A stretch of DNA of 36,001 nucleotides. It comes from Streptomyces ossamyceticus (lineage in GTDB: Bacteria > Actinomycetota > Actinomycetes > Streptomycetales > Streptomycetaceae). Positions 29,516 through 36,001 of the stretch are shown here, in pieces. The position numbers were made by a program, and so were the translations under genes. The stretch is taken from NCBI RefSeq assembly GCF_001418475.1, contig NZ_LIQX01000086.1, forward strand, positions 1 to 36,001. Direction: 5' to 3'. The notes beneath the pieces were generated by a model. The model was not told where the DNA came from. It made no database searches and worked only from the letters and a program-made list of their open reading frames with translations. Position 1 is the stretch's first letter. Each line of letters begins with the position of its first letter.

Positions 29516-30228
29516 CCGGCGTCGGTCCGCTCCGCCGTACGGCACTCCGGGTGGCCCCAGCCCTGGTCGTTCTTGGCGATGGACTCGCCCGCGGCGTAGG
29601 AGCGGCCGCACATGCAGCGGCCGGGAAACTTCGCCTTGATCGTGCGGGACGAGGACGCCCCGGCCCTGCCGCCGGCCTTGCCGGGCCTCTTCTTCGCCGG
29701 GGCCCGGCGGGAGGGGACCGTGTCGGGTGCGGCCGGGGGCTCCGGGGAGCCCAGTGCGCTGCCCGCGGGCTCCTGGACGGTGGCCGCCTGGCTCGCCGCG
29801 CGGTCGGCGAAGTCGTTGAGGCGGTCGCCGTCGACCTGGTGGGCGGGGACGTAGCGGAACTCGACCGTGCGGCCGGCGAGCAGCTCGTCGATGCGGACGA
29901 CCAGCTCCTGGTTGGCGACCGGCTTGCCGGCGGCGGTCCGCCAGCCGTTGCGCTTCCAGCCGGGCAGCCAGGTGGTGACCGCCTTCATCGCGTACTGGGA
30001 GTCCATCCGGATCTCGATCGCGACCTCCGGGTCGGTGGCGGCCAACAGCCGCTCCAGCGCCGTCAGTTCGGCGATGTTGTTGGTGGCCCTGCCAAGCGGG
30101 CCGGCCTCCCAGCGGGAGGGGATCTCGTCGTCCTCGGCCACCACCCAGGCCCAGCCCGCTGGTCCGGGGTTTCCCTTGGACGCTCCGTCACAGGCGGCCA
30201 CAACACGTTCCGGCATGGCGTCGATCAT
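29512..30228 (-). CDS. rnhA: ribonuclease HI with Cys/His C-terminal extension
   Basis: 238 aa. RNase H fold in residues 8-150 with acidic catalytic residues: D14 in ACDGASKGNPG, Glu in NNIAELTAL, Asp in RMDSQYAM, and Asp in RLNDFADRAA; VPAHQVDGD carries the catalytic-loop His. It cleaves RNA in RNA:DNA hybrids. After a Pro/Ala/Lys linker (about 152-195) comes a conserved-looking KFPGRCMCGRSYAAGES module with a later GWGHPEC, probably a small zinc-binding fold. A start at 30216 (four codons later) is possible. Convergent with melC2, overlapping by four bases. Confidence 0.9.
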   Translation of the reverse strand: MIDAMPERVVAACDGASKGNPGPAGWAWVVAEDDEIPSRWEAGPLGRATNNIAELTALERLLAATDPEVAIEIRMDSQYAMKAVTTWLPGWKRNGWRTAAGKPVANQELVVRIDELLAGRTVEFRYVPAHQVDGDRLNDFADRAASQAATVQEPAGSALGSPEPPAAPDTVPSRRAPAKKRPGKAGGRAGASSSRTIKAKFPGRCMCGRSYAAGESIAKNDQGWGHPECRTAERTDAG

Positions 30229-30292
30229 GCCATGCGCGGGGGTGCGGTCCCGTCCACGGGCCCCGCTCCCCCGCCCCTGCCGTGCGGGCGGC

Positions 30293-31099
30293 TCAGTCCA
30301 CGGCGCTCAGCTTCGGCATCTCGCCCTGGGTGTGGGTGACGTCGATCACCGAGAAAGAGGCGCCCTGCGGGTCGCTGAGCGCCGCGAAGCGGCCGAAGGG
30401 GGTGTCCATCGGGCCGAAGCGGAGGACGCCGCCCAGCTTGGTGGCCTTGGCGACCGCGTCGTCGCAGTCGGCGACGGTGAAGTAGACGTTGATGTACGAG
30501 GGGACCTCGGGCGGGAAGTCGTCGGTCATCTTCATCCGGCCGATCAGCGGCTCCTCCCCCAGGTCGAAGACCCGGAAGTCCATGCCGGGTTCGTCGGGGG
30601 CCTCCATCTGCCGGGCCCGGTAGCCGAAGACGGCCGGGAAGAAGGCGTCGGACTTCTCCACGTCGCGGGTGAAGATCTCAGCCCAGGCGTAGGCGCCGGG
30701 CACGCCCATCGCCTCGAAGCCCTCGTGGAGACCCGCCTGCCAGACGCCGAAGACCACACCTTCCGGGGAGCGGGCGAGGAGCATGGAGCCGAAGTCGCCG
30801 ACCTGCATCGGGTCCATCAGCAGTTCGCCGCCGTGTTCACGGATCCTGGCGCCGGTGGCGTGCACGTCGGAGGAGGCGAAGTACAGGCACCAGGCGGACT
30901 GCCCCTCCTGTCCGGGCATCGGCGGGACGACCGCGGCCACCGCCTTGCCGCCCGCGTACGCCTGCGTGTAGTTGCCGTACTCGGAGGACGACTCGCCGAA
31001 CGTCCAGCCCAGTACGTCGCCGTAGAAGCGCTTGGCCCCCTCGATGTCGCCGAACATCGCGTCGGCCCAGCAGGGGACTCCCTCGGGACGTGCGGCCAT
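30293..31099 (-). CDS. two-domain VOC family protein
   Basis: 268 aa consisting of two tandem VOC modules: WADAMFGDIEGAKRFYGDVLGWTF ... SPEGVVFGVWQ and AWAEIFTRDVEKSDAFFPAVFGY ... DPQGASFSVID. This is the layout of the Cfp30B/27-kDa antigen-like hydroxylase-annotated proteins. No catalytic function can be assigned. ATG 31099 is chosen because GAGGAG lies about ten bases upstream; GTG 31108 would be too close to that site. Confidence 0.85.
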   Translation of the reverse strand: MAARPEGVPCWADAMFGDIEGAKRFYGDVLGWTFGESSSEYGNYTQAYAGGKAVAAVVPPMPGQEGQSAWCLYFASSDVHATGARIREHGGELLMDPMQVGDFGSMLLARSPEGVVFGVWQAGLHEGFEAMGVPGAYAWAEIFTRDVEKSDAFFPAVFGYRARQMEAPDEPGMDFRVFDLGEEPLIGRMKMTDDFPPEVPSYINVYFTVADCDDAVAKATKLGGVLRFGPMDTPFGRFAALSDPQGASFSVIDVTHTQGEMPKLSAVD

Positions 31100-31305
31100 G
31101 GCTGCCACTCTCCTCGGTTCGACCGGTGGTTTGCGCGGGTCTCACGCTAGCCAGGGGCCGCTCATGCCGCGCGCCGAAGAGGACAGACCGCATGAAATCG
31201 CTCGGCAGGAGAGCGAGAGCAGCGGGGCGGAACCACGGCCGTGGGTCTTCTGATAATTTCGGCGACGCTCGCACTCCTGTTCACTCGACTCATCAGGTGC
31301 GCCCC

Positions 31306-31743
31306 ATGTCCGGCCGACCGTTCCGACGTACGGCGATGCCGTGCGCCCGCGACCGGTGGGCGTACGCCGTGGTCGTCGTCTCGCTGGCGCTGGCCGCCTT
31401 CGTGCTGTCCTGTGTGGGGTCACCTCCCGGTGAGGGGGCGCGCAGGGCCGGTCCCCCGTTCACGGGGCCGGTGTTCTCCGGCGCGGCGACGGCGGGAGTG
31501 TCCGTCGCGGCGGCGCGGACCGACCACGCCGAGCACGACCCGTGCGAAGAGGGCCCCGGACACGACTGCCACTCGTCCGACCCACGGGCCGTTCTCGGCC
31601 ACGCGCCGCTGCCGGGCGCCGACCACAGCACCGTGCCGTGGCAGCCCGCCGCCGGGCCCGCCATGTCGGGGCTCGACCCGGCCCGTGACCCCGGCCGGGC
31701 CCGCCCGCCCGACCTCCACGTCCTGCAGTTGCTCCGGGTCTAG
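31306..31743 (+). CDS. small exported or membrane-anchored Cys/His-rich protein
   Basis: 145 aa. Basic N-terminus (MSGRPFRRTAMPCARDR) then one hydrophobic segment WAYAVVVVSLALAAFVLSCVG (about 18-38), which could be an uncleaved anchor or, with LSCVG, a weak lipobox. The outer part contains DHAEHDPCEEGPGHDCHSSD, a His/Cys/acidic patch that could bind metal. It may belong to the DUF6153-like small secreted proteins, but I am not sure. Followed after 83 bp by the DUF3105 gene on the same strand. Confidence 0.55.
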   Translation: MSGRPFRRTAMPCARDRWAYAVVVVSLALAAFVLSCVGSPPGEGARRAGPPFTGPVFSGAATAGVSVAAARTDHAEHDPCEEGPGHDCHSSDPRAVLGHAPLPGADHSTVPWQPAAGPAMSGLDPARDPGRARPPDLHVLQLLRV

Positions 31744-31826
31744 GCCGCCGGGCCCTACCCCAGACACCGAAGACGACTCGCAGCACCGCCTGCCCGGGGA
31801 GGGCACGGCGGGGAGAGGGACATCCC

Positions 31827-32501
31827 GTGGCTACATCCAAGGCGAAGGCCGGCAAGAACCCCAAGGGCAACAAGGAGACCGGGAAGACCAGGGAGGCGGC
31901 GCGCCGCGCCCGCGTCGAGGAGATACGCAAGGCCGAGCAGGCCCGTGAGCGGCGGATGCGTCTGCTCACGCTCGGCGTCACCACGGTGATCCTCGCCGGG
32001 CTCGTCGGCGGCGGCTGGTTCCTGATCGACGCCGCGCAGGACAAGGAAGAGGCGAAGGCCGCGCCGGTCGACGGCGTGCGGAGCTGGTCGAAGCTCACCC
32101 AGAACCACGTCAACGGGAGCGTGGACTACAAGATGAGCCCGCCGGTGGGCGGTGACCACAACCAGGTGTGGGTGAACTGCGACAAGCAGGTGTACACCAA
32201 GGCCGTACCGAACGAGAACGCGGTGCACGGGCTGGAGCACGGCGCGGTGTGGGTGACGTACAACGACAAGGCGGCGAAGGCGGACGTCGAGTCGCTGTCC
32301 GGCCTCGTGAAGAAGACGTCGTACACCTTCATGAGCCCGTACGAGGACCAGTCGTCGCCGATCGTGCTGAGCGCCTGGGAGCACCAGCTGAAGGTGGACA
32401 AGGCGTCCGACCCGCGGGTGCAGAAGTTCCTCGACAAGTACGTCCAGGGCGAGCAGACGCCGGAGCCGGGTGCCGCCTGCTCGGGCGGCATGACGCCGTA
32501 A
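31827..32501 (+). CDS. DUF3105 membrane-anchored protein
   Basis: 224 aa from GTG 31827 (GGGGAGAGGGA upstream). The lysine-rich cytoplasmic N-terminus (residues 5-45, probably a charged helix) is followed by a single membrane helix LLTLGVTTVILAGLVGGGWF (46-65) and an extracytoplasmic DUF3105 domain: YKMSPPVGGDHNQVWVNC, NAVHGLEHGAVWVTY and SPIVLSAWEHQLKVD. The conserved GLEHG and HN motifs suggest a metal site; function unknown. Confidence 0.85.
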   Translation: MATSKAKAGKNPKGNKETGKTREAARRARVEEIRKAEQARERRMRLLTLGVTTVILAGLVGGGWFLIDAAQDKEEAKAAPVDGVRSWSKLTQNHVNGSVDYKMSPPVGGDHNQVWVNCDKQVYTKAVPNENAVHGLEHGAVWVTYNDKAAKADVESLSGLVKKTSYTFMSPYEDQSSPIVLSAWEHQLKVDKASDPRVQKFLDKYVQGEQTPEPGAACSGGMTP

Positions 32502-32622
32502 GGTGAGCACGCGGGGGCGTCCGGCCGGGCCGGGCGCCCTCGTGGCCGATGAAGGGCTTCCCCCTGGTGCCGGGCTGTGCTTGCCTGGTGAGCCTTTTCG
32601 GTGGCCGGGGCGGGAGTCGCGC

Positions 32623-33543
32623 ATGCGCAAGCCGTGGATGGCGGGAGTGGCGGGGGCGGTGCTGTCCGCACTGCTGCTCGGCGGGTGCGGGGATCCGCAG
32701 GGCCCACCGGACGAGGCGCCCTCGGCGCCCTCCGGCCCGGACGCGTCGCCGACCACACGGCAGCGGGCGGCCACCGCGTCCCCGGGCACACCCGCCGCGA
32801 AGCCCGCGCCCGAGGTGCTGTATCTCGGGGACTCGATCGCCACGGAGAACCAGAAGGTCCTCGGCGAGTTGCTGAAGGACGAACTGCACGCCCGGTACAC
32901 GGCCGTCCCCTACTCCGGTACGACGCTGTGCGACTACCTGGAGGGCACCGCCGACCGGTCGCTCGTGCCGGCCGCCGACAAGGCGGCGGCGCTGGTGCGG
33001 CGGCTGCGCCCGGACTACGTCGTGCTGCAGTTCTGGGGCAACGCGTGGGACTACACACCCTGCATGGACGGCGTCACCTACGGCGAGGACCGCACCGCGT
33101 ACCTCTCCCGGTACGCGGCCGCGGCCGAGCGTCTTACCGAGCAGATCGCGGGGGCGGGCGGTACGCGCCGACCGACCCTCGTGTGGGTGCTCCAGGGGCC
33201 GGACCCGATGACCCCGGACAGGGTCCGCCGGGTAAACGCGCTCTATCAGAAGCAGGCCGGGGCCTCCGGTGACCTCGTCGCCGACGCGGGCAAGGCCGTG
33301 AGCCCGGCGTCCGGGCGCTACACCTGGGCGCAGTACCTGCCGTGCACCGCGTACGAGCGCGCGCACGACGGCTACTGCACCCAGCCCGACCGGGGCCGCA
33401 CGGCCGTCCACCACGACAAGGACCTGCTGCACTTCTGCCTGGCCCCGACGACATCGAAGCCGCGGCCGTGCCCGGTGCGCTCCCCCGGGGTCACACGGAT
33501 GGCCCGCGAGATCACCCGGGCCATCGCCGAGGCCCGGTCCTAG
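32623..33543 (+). CDS. SGNH-hydrolase-like lipoprotein
   Basis: 306 aa. Lipoprotein signal [23 protein letters not shown] with lipobox LLGGC, a Pro/Ala/Ser-rich linker, then an SGNH fold: block [13 protein letters not shown] (catalytic Ser), block III-like [12 protein letters not shown] (Gly/Asn), and a C-terminal DLLHFCLAP with candidate His. Probably an esterase or deacetylase at the outer membrane-facing surface of the cell envelope; substrate unknown. The 121-bp gap upstream shows no further gene. Confidence 0.82.
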   Translation: MRKPWMAGVAGAVLSALLLGGCGDPQGPPDEAPSAPSGPDASPTTRQRAATASPGTPAAKPAPEVLYLGDSIATENQKVLGELLKDELHARYTAVPYSGTTLCDYLEGTADRSLVPAADKAAALVRRLRPDYVVLQFWGNAWDYTPCMDGVTYGEDRTAYLSRYAAAAERLTEQIAGAGGTRRPTLVWVLQGPDPMTPDRVRRVNALYQKQAGASGDLVADAGKAVSPASGRYTWAQYLPCTAYERAHDGYCTQPDRGRTAVHHDKDLLHFCLAPTTSKPRPCPVRSPGVTRMAREITRAIAEARS

Positions 33544-33583
33544 CCCGGCCGCCGGGTCGGCCCTGATCCGGGCGGGGTCCGCA

Positions 33584-33619
33584 GCTCAGGCCTGCTGGGT
33601 GCTGCTCAGGCCTGCTGGG
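33584..33619. repeat. 20-base tandem duplication
   Basis: GCTCAGGCCTGCTGGG occurs at 33584-33599 and again at 33604-33619, a 20-base period, in the 118-bp convergent gap after the SGNH gene. A short CCCGG-CCG-CCGGG hairpin (33544-33556) directly follows the SGNH stop codon. No function is evident. Confidence 0.5.
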
Positions 33620-33661
33620 AGGCCGGCTCGGGGTCGGAGTGAGGGCACCCGGCGCCGGTCG

Positions 33662-34144
33662 CTACTCGCCCGCGTACGCCTTCTCCAGGGTGGCGATGTC
33701 CAGCTTGCCCATCGACATCATCGCCGCGTTCGCGCGGGACGCCCGCCGCGGGTCGGGGTCGCTGATCATCTCCATGAGCCGGGTCGGGATGACCTGCCAG
33801 GACACACCGAACCTGTCCTTGAGCCACCCGCAGGGACCCGCCTCGCCGCCGCCCTCGGTCAGCTTGCTCCAGTAGTGGTCGACCTCGTCCTGGTCCGCGC
33901 AGAAGATCTGGAAGGAGATGGCCTCGGTGAACTTGTACTGGGGGCCGCCGTTGAGCGCGAGGAACCGCTGGCCGTTGGCCACGAATTCGACGGCGAGGAC
34001 GGCGCCGGCCGGGAGCGGCGCGCTCTCGGGGACGTGGGTGACCCGGCCCAGCCGGGAGTTCTTGAAGATCGAGACGTAGTGGGCGGCCGCTTCCTCGGCC
34101 TGGCCGTCGAACCACAGGCAGGTGGTGAAACCGTCGCTGGACAT
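33662..34144 (-). CDS. PhnB-like VOC family protein
   Basis: 160 aa. [55 protein letters not shown] and [19 protein letters not shown] are hallmarks of the PhnB / '3-demethylubiquinone methyltransferase-like' VOC group. Despite that name these are not methyltransferases, and their function is unknown. ATG 34144 is selected because GAGGAGG lies six bases upstream; an in-frame upstream start at 34174 is less likely. Confidence 0.87.
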   Translation of the reverse strand: MSSDGFTTCLWFDGQAEEAAAHYVSIFKNSRLGRVTHVPESAPLPAGAVLAVEFVANGQRFLALNGGPQYKFTEAISFQIFCADQDEVDHYWSKLTEGGGEAGPCGWLKDRFGVSWQVIPTRLMEMISDPDPRRASRANAAMMSMGKLDIATLEKAYAGE

Positions 34145-34269
34145 GTGTGCCTCCTCGGCGGGACGGGTCGTCATCCCTGTCGACCGATCCTGATGCGGAA
34201 ACTCATCGGCGGCGCGGGCACGAATCGCGGGGCGCGCCTCGAAACCGGTGCGGCTCTGCTGTCGGCGAA

Positions 34270-34284
34270 TCTGCCGCGGGCAGA
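34270..34284. promoter_or_regulatory. PopR operator of clpP3-clpP4
   Basis: TCTGCC-GCG-GGCAGA at 34270-34284 is an exact match to the TCTGCC-N3-GGCAGA motif described for PopR in Streptomyces lividans. It lies 83 bases upstream of the clpP3 ATG, and a popR homologue follows clpP4. Confidence 0.8.
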
Positions 34285-34367
34285 GAAAGTCCAGGTGGGA
34301 GGCGGTCTCTGGGAAGACTGGCGGCAGGCGGCCACGGTGGCCGCGTCACTCACCTGGAGGATGCAGT

Positions 34368-35024
34368 ATGGCTCCCCTGATCACCGGCTGGGCCCCGTCG
34401 CTCGCCCCGCGCGCGGAGGAGGGCGACACCCCGCCCTCCCGCTTCGACGACCATCTCGCCGCGCAACTGCTCGGGCAGCGGATCGTGTTCCTCGGCACCC
34501 AGGTCGACGAGGTCTCCGCCAACCGGGTCTGCGCGCAGTTGCTGCTGCTGTCGGCGGAGGACCCGCGCACCGACATCAGCCTGTACATCAACAGTCCCGG
34601 CGGTTCGGTGACGGCGGGGCTCGCCATCTACGACACGATGCGGCTGATCCCGAACGACGTGTCGACCCTCGTCATGGGCTTCGCGGCGAGCATGGGCCAG
34701 TTCCTGCTGACCGTGGGCACGCGCGGCAAGCGGTTCGCGCTGCCCAACGCGCGGATCATGATGCACCAGCCGTCGGCGGGCATCGGGGGCACCGCCGCCG
34801 ACATCGAGATCCAGGCGGAGAACCTGGAGTTCACCAAGCGGGCCATCGAGCGGATCACCGCGGAGCACACGGGCCAGACCCCGGAGACGATCGCCAGGGA
34901 CGGCGACCGGGACCGCTGGTTCACGGCAGAGCAGGCGAGGGACTACGGGATGGTCGACCGGGTCGTCGAATCGCTCGACGACGTCCGCCCGGCCTCGTCC
35001 CGGCGACGGATGGGACTGCAGTGA
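34368..35024 (+). CDS. clpP3: ATP-dependent Clp protease proteolytic subunit, ClpP3 type
   Basis: 218-aa serine peptidase. Triad residues present: S108 in [13 protein letters not shown]133 in [11 protein letters not shown]182 in [12 protein letters not shown]. Forms barrel complexes with ClpP4 and Clp ATPases in the cytoplasm. ATG 34368 is used (GGAGG at 34356-34360, seven bases upstream); an out-of-frame ATG lies at 34361. Its TGA overlaps the clpP4 ATG (TGATG), so the two are coupled. Expected to be activated by PopR when ClpP1/P2 activity is low. Confidence 0.93.
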   Translation: MAPLITGWAPSLAPRAEEGDTPPSRFDDHLAAQLLGQRIVFLGTQVDEVSANRVCAQLLLLSAEDPRTDISLYINSPGGSVTAGLAIYDTMRLIPNDVSTLVMGFAASMGQFLLTVGTRGKRFALPNARIMMHQPSAGIGGTAADIEIQAENLEFTKRAIERITAEHTGQTPETIARDGDRDRWFTAEQARDYGMVDRVVESLDDVRPASSRRRMGLQ

Positions 35025-35620
35025 TGGGGACGTACACGATTCCGAACGTGGTGGAGCGGACCCCTCAGGGCGAGCGGTCGTACGACGTGTACAGCCGGCT
35101 GCTGTCCGAGCGGATCATCTTCCTGGGCACGGAGATCGACGACGGGGTGGCGAACGTCGTCATCGCGCAGTTGCTGCATCTGGAGTCGTCGGCACCGGAG
35201 AGCGAGATCGCCGTCTACATCAACTCGCCCGGCGGATCGTTCACTTCGCTGATGGCGATCTACGACACGATGTCGTTCGTGCGGGCGCCGATCTCGACGG
35301 TCTGCGTGGGGCAGGCGGCGTCCACAGCGGCGGTGCTGCTCGCGGGCGGGGACCCGGGGCGGCGGTACGTGCTGGAGCACGCGCGCGTGCTGCTGGGGCA
35401 GCCGGCCAGCGGGGGCAGCCGCGGAACGGTGTCGGACCTCGCCCTCCAGGCCAAGGAGATGGCGCGGATCCGGGCCCAGGTCGAGGAGGTGCTGGCCCGC
35501 CACACCCACCATGACGTGGCGGACCTGCGGGCCGACATGGACCGCGACAAGGTGTTCACGGCGGCGGAGGCGGTGGCGTACGGGCTGGCCGACGAGGTGC
35601 TGCGTCGACGGGGGGTGTGA
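35024..35620 (+). CDS. clpP4: Clp protease subunit, ClpP4 type, catalytic His missing
   Basis: 198 aa, ClpP fold intact ([30 protein letters not shown]). The nucleophile is retained as S100 in [15 protein letters not shown] and an Asp as D175 in DMDRDKVF. The residue 25 positions after the Ser, which is His133 in the neighbouring ClpP3, is G125 here ([11 protein letters not shown]). The subunit is therefore probably inactive or depends on a partner, similar in idea to cyanobacterial ClpR. Translationally coupled to clpP3. Confidence 0.92.
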   Translation: MGTYTIPNVVERTPQGERSYDVYSRLLSERIIFLGTEIDDGVANVVIAQLLHLESSAPESEIAVYINSPGGSFTSLMAIYDTMSFVRAPISTVCVGQAASTAAVLLAGGDPGRRYVLEHARVLLGQPASGGSRGTVSDLALQAKEMARIRAQVEEVLARHTHHDVADLRADMDRDKVFTAAEAVAYGLADEVLRRRGV

Positions 35621-35650
35621 GGGGCGGCCGGACGAGCCCCCGTCGGCGTG

Positions 35651-35681
35651 GCTCCCCGCGCCCCCGAGGAGCGCGGGGAGC
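35651..35681. terminator. bidirectional terminator between clpP4 and popR
   Basis: GCTCCCCGCGC (35651-35661), nine bases, GCGCGGGGAGC (35671-35681): a perfect 11-bp stem in the convergent gap. Confidence 0.7.
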
Positions 35682-35695
35682 GCGGGGGCAGCGCT

Positions 35696-36001
35696 TCAGG
35701 CCACCAGGCAGAGGCCGTTGTGCGGGGAGCCGGTGGTCGTCGCGCGGCGCGTCGTGGACGTGGAGGTTCGGCGGGTCACCGACGTGGGTGTACGGCGCCT
35801 CAGGGACGTGGCCGTACGGCGCGTCAGTTCGTCCCCGGCCAGGGACAACAGGTCACCGAGGTTCAGGCCGAGGGCCTGGGCGGCGGCCGCGAGGACCTCG
35901 GAGGACGCCTCCTTGCGGCCGCGCTCCACCTCCGAGAGGTACGGCATGGAGATCCGTGCCGCGTCGGCCACGTCCTTCAGGGTGCGTTCCTGGGCCAGCC
36001 G
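35696..36001 (-). CDS. popR: PopR-like XRE-family activator, 5' end beyond the window
   Basis: C-terminal 101 residues visible. HTH_3 domain: RLAQERTLKDVADAARISMPYLSEVERGRKEASSEVLAAAAQALGLNLGDLLSLA, the ClgR/PopR type. It is followed by a Thr/Arg-rich tail with repeated RRT-x-TS units and the end GLCLVA. In S. lividans popR lies next to clpP3-clpP4, activates them, and is itself degraded through its C-terminal residues. Gene order, convergent orientation and the operator at 34270 support the name. The short nonpolar end LVA fits a ClpP-dependent degron. Confidence 0.85.
   Translation of the reverse strand, partial: RLAQERTLKDVADAARISMPYLSEVERGRKEASSEVLAAAAQALGLNLGDLLSLAGDELTRRTATSLRRRTPTSVTRRTSTSTTRRATTTGSPHNGLCLVA

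Noticed and set aside
32502..32622. Possible tRNA or small RNA in the gap before the SGNH gene
   Set aside because: No T-loop consensus or cloverleaf pairing found; sequence is ordinary GC-rich spacer.
1..36001. CRISPR arrays, insertion sequences, phage attachment sites
   Set aside because: No regular spaced repeats, transposase or integrase-like proteins, or terminal inverted repeats were seen.

Overview
The window is chromosomal DNA of a Streptomyces or close relative. GC is very high with G/C-rich third codon positions, 4-base stop/start overlaps are frequent, and there is one rare TTA (bldA-type) leucine codon. Typical streptomycete genes are present: a melC1-melC2 tyrosinase pair, clpP3-clpP4 with popR, a Tat-dependent MelC1, and an RsbW-like ATPase. 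No tRNA, rRNA, CRISPR array or insertion sequence was recognised.

Left flank (1-5650): a cut short-chain dehydrogenase; a tightly overlapping operon of a 43-aa ORF, an RsbW-like ATPase and a DUF6624 protein; a TetR-controlled MFS exporter coupled to an FAD monooxygenase; and a small VOC protein. A roughly 600-base stretch with decayed coding (5649-6258) follows.

Core (about 6259-15525): the most interesting part, which looks like a compact natural-product gene cluster. The genes are a serine hydrolase, a lysine 2,3-aminomutase (KamA type), a SAM methyltransferase, a PGM1-type ATP-grasp ligase, a free-standing MetRS-like enzyme, a lysine/ornithine N-hydroxylase, a single-domain cupin and a glycine/D-amino-acid-oxidase-like flavoprotein. 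The last four are the components of the known hydrazine-forming machinery (N-hydroxylase + MetRS-like + cupin + DAO, as in s56-p1 biosynthesis), with cupin and MetRS encoded separately. Together with an aminomutase that makes beta-lysine, a methyltransferase and an amide/hydrazide ligase, the set matches the building blocks of a deoxynegamycin-type antibiotic: beta-lysine joined to 1-methylhydrazinoacetic acid. That product is an inference from gene content. No gene for the 5-hydroxylation of negamycin itself is visible. A strong GC-rich double hairpin closes the operon, followed by a separately transcribed GNAT acetyltransferase that could be a resistance gene.

Right flank (16166-36001): mostly ordinary chromosomal genes. 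They include a stand-alone mraY outside any cell-wall cluster, a small membrane protein, an aldo/keto reductase, an MFS exporter, a divergent LysE/LysR pair, a NUDIX hydrolase, an AIM24 protein, and an AlkB-like oxygenase with a possible SOS box. Then come a DUF1326/DUF2182 pair, an FAD monooxygenase, the tyrosinase operon, RNase HI with a Cys/His tail, two VOC proteins, a secreted Cys/His-rich protein, a DUF3105 protein and an SGNH lipoprotein. The window ends with clpP3-clpP4 and popR. A perfect TCTGCC-N3-GGCAGA PopR operator precedes clpP3, and ClpP4 has Gly in place of the catalytic His.
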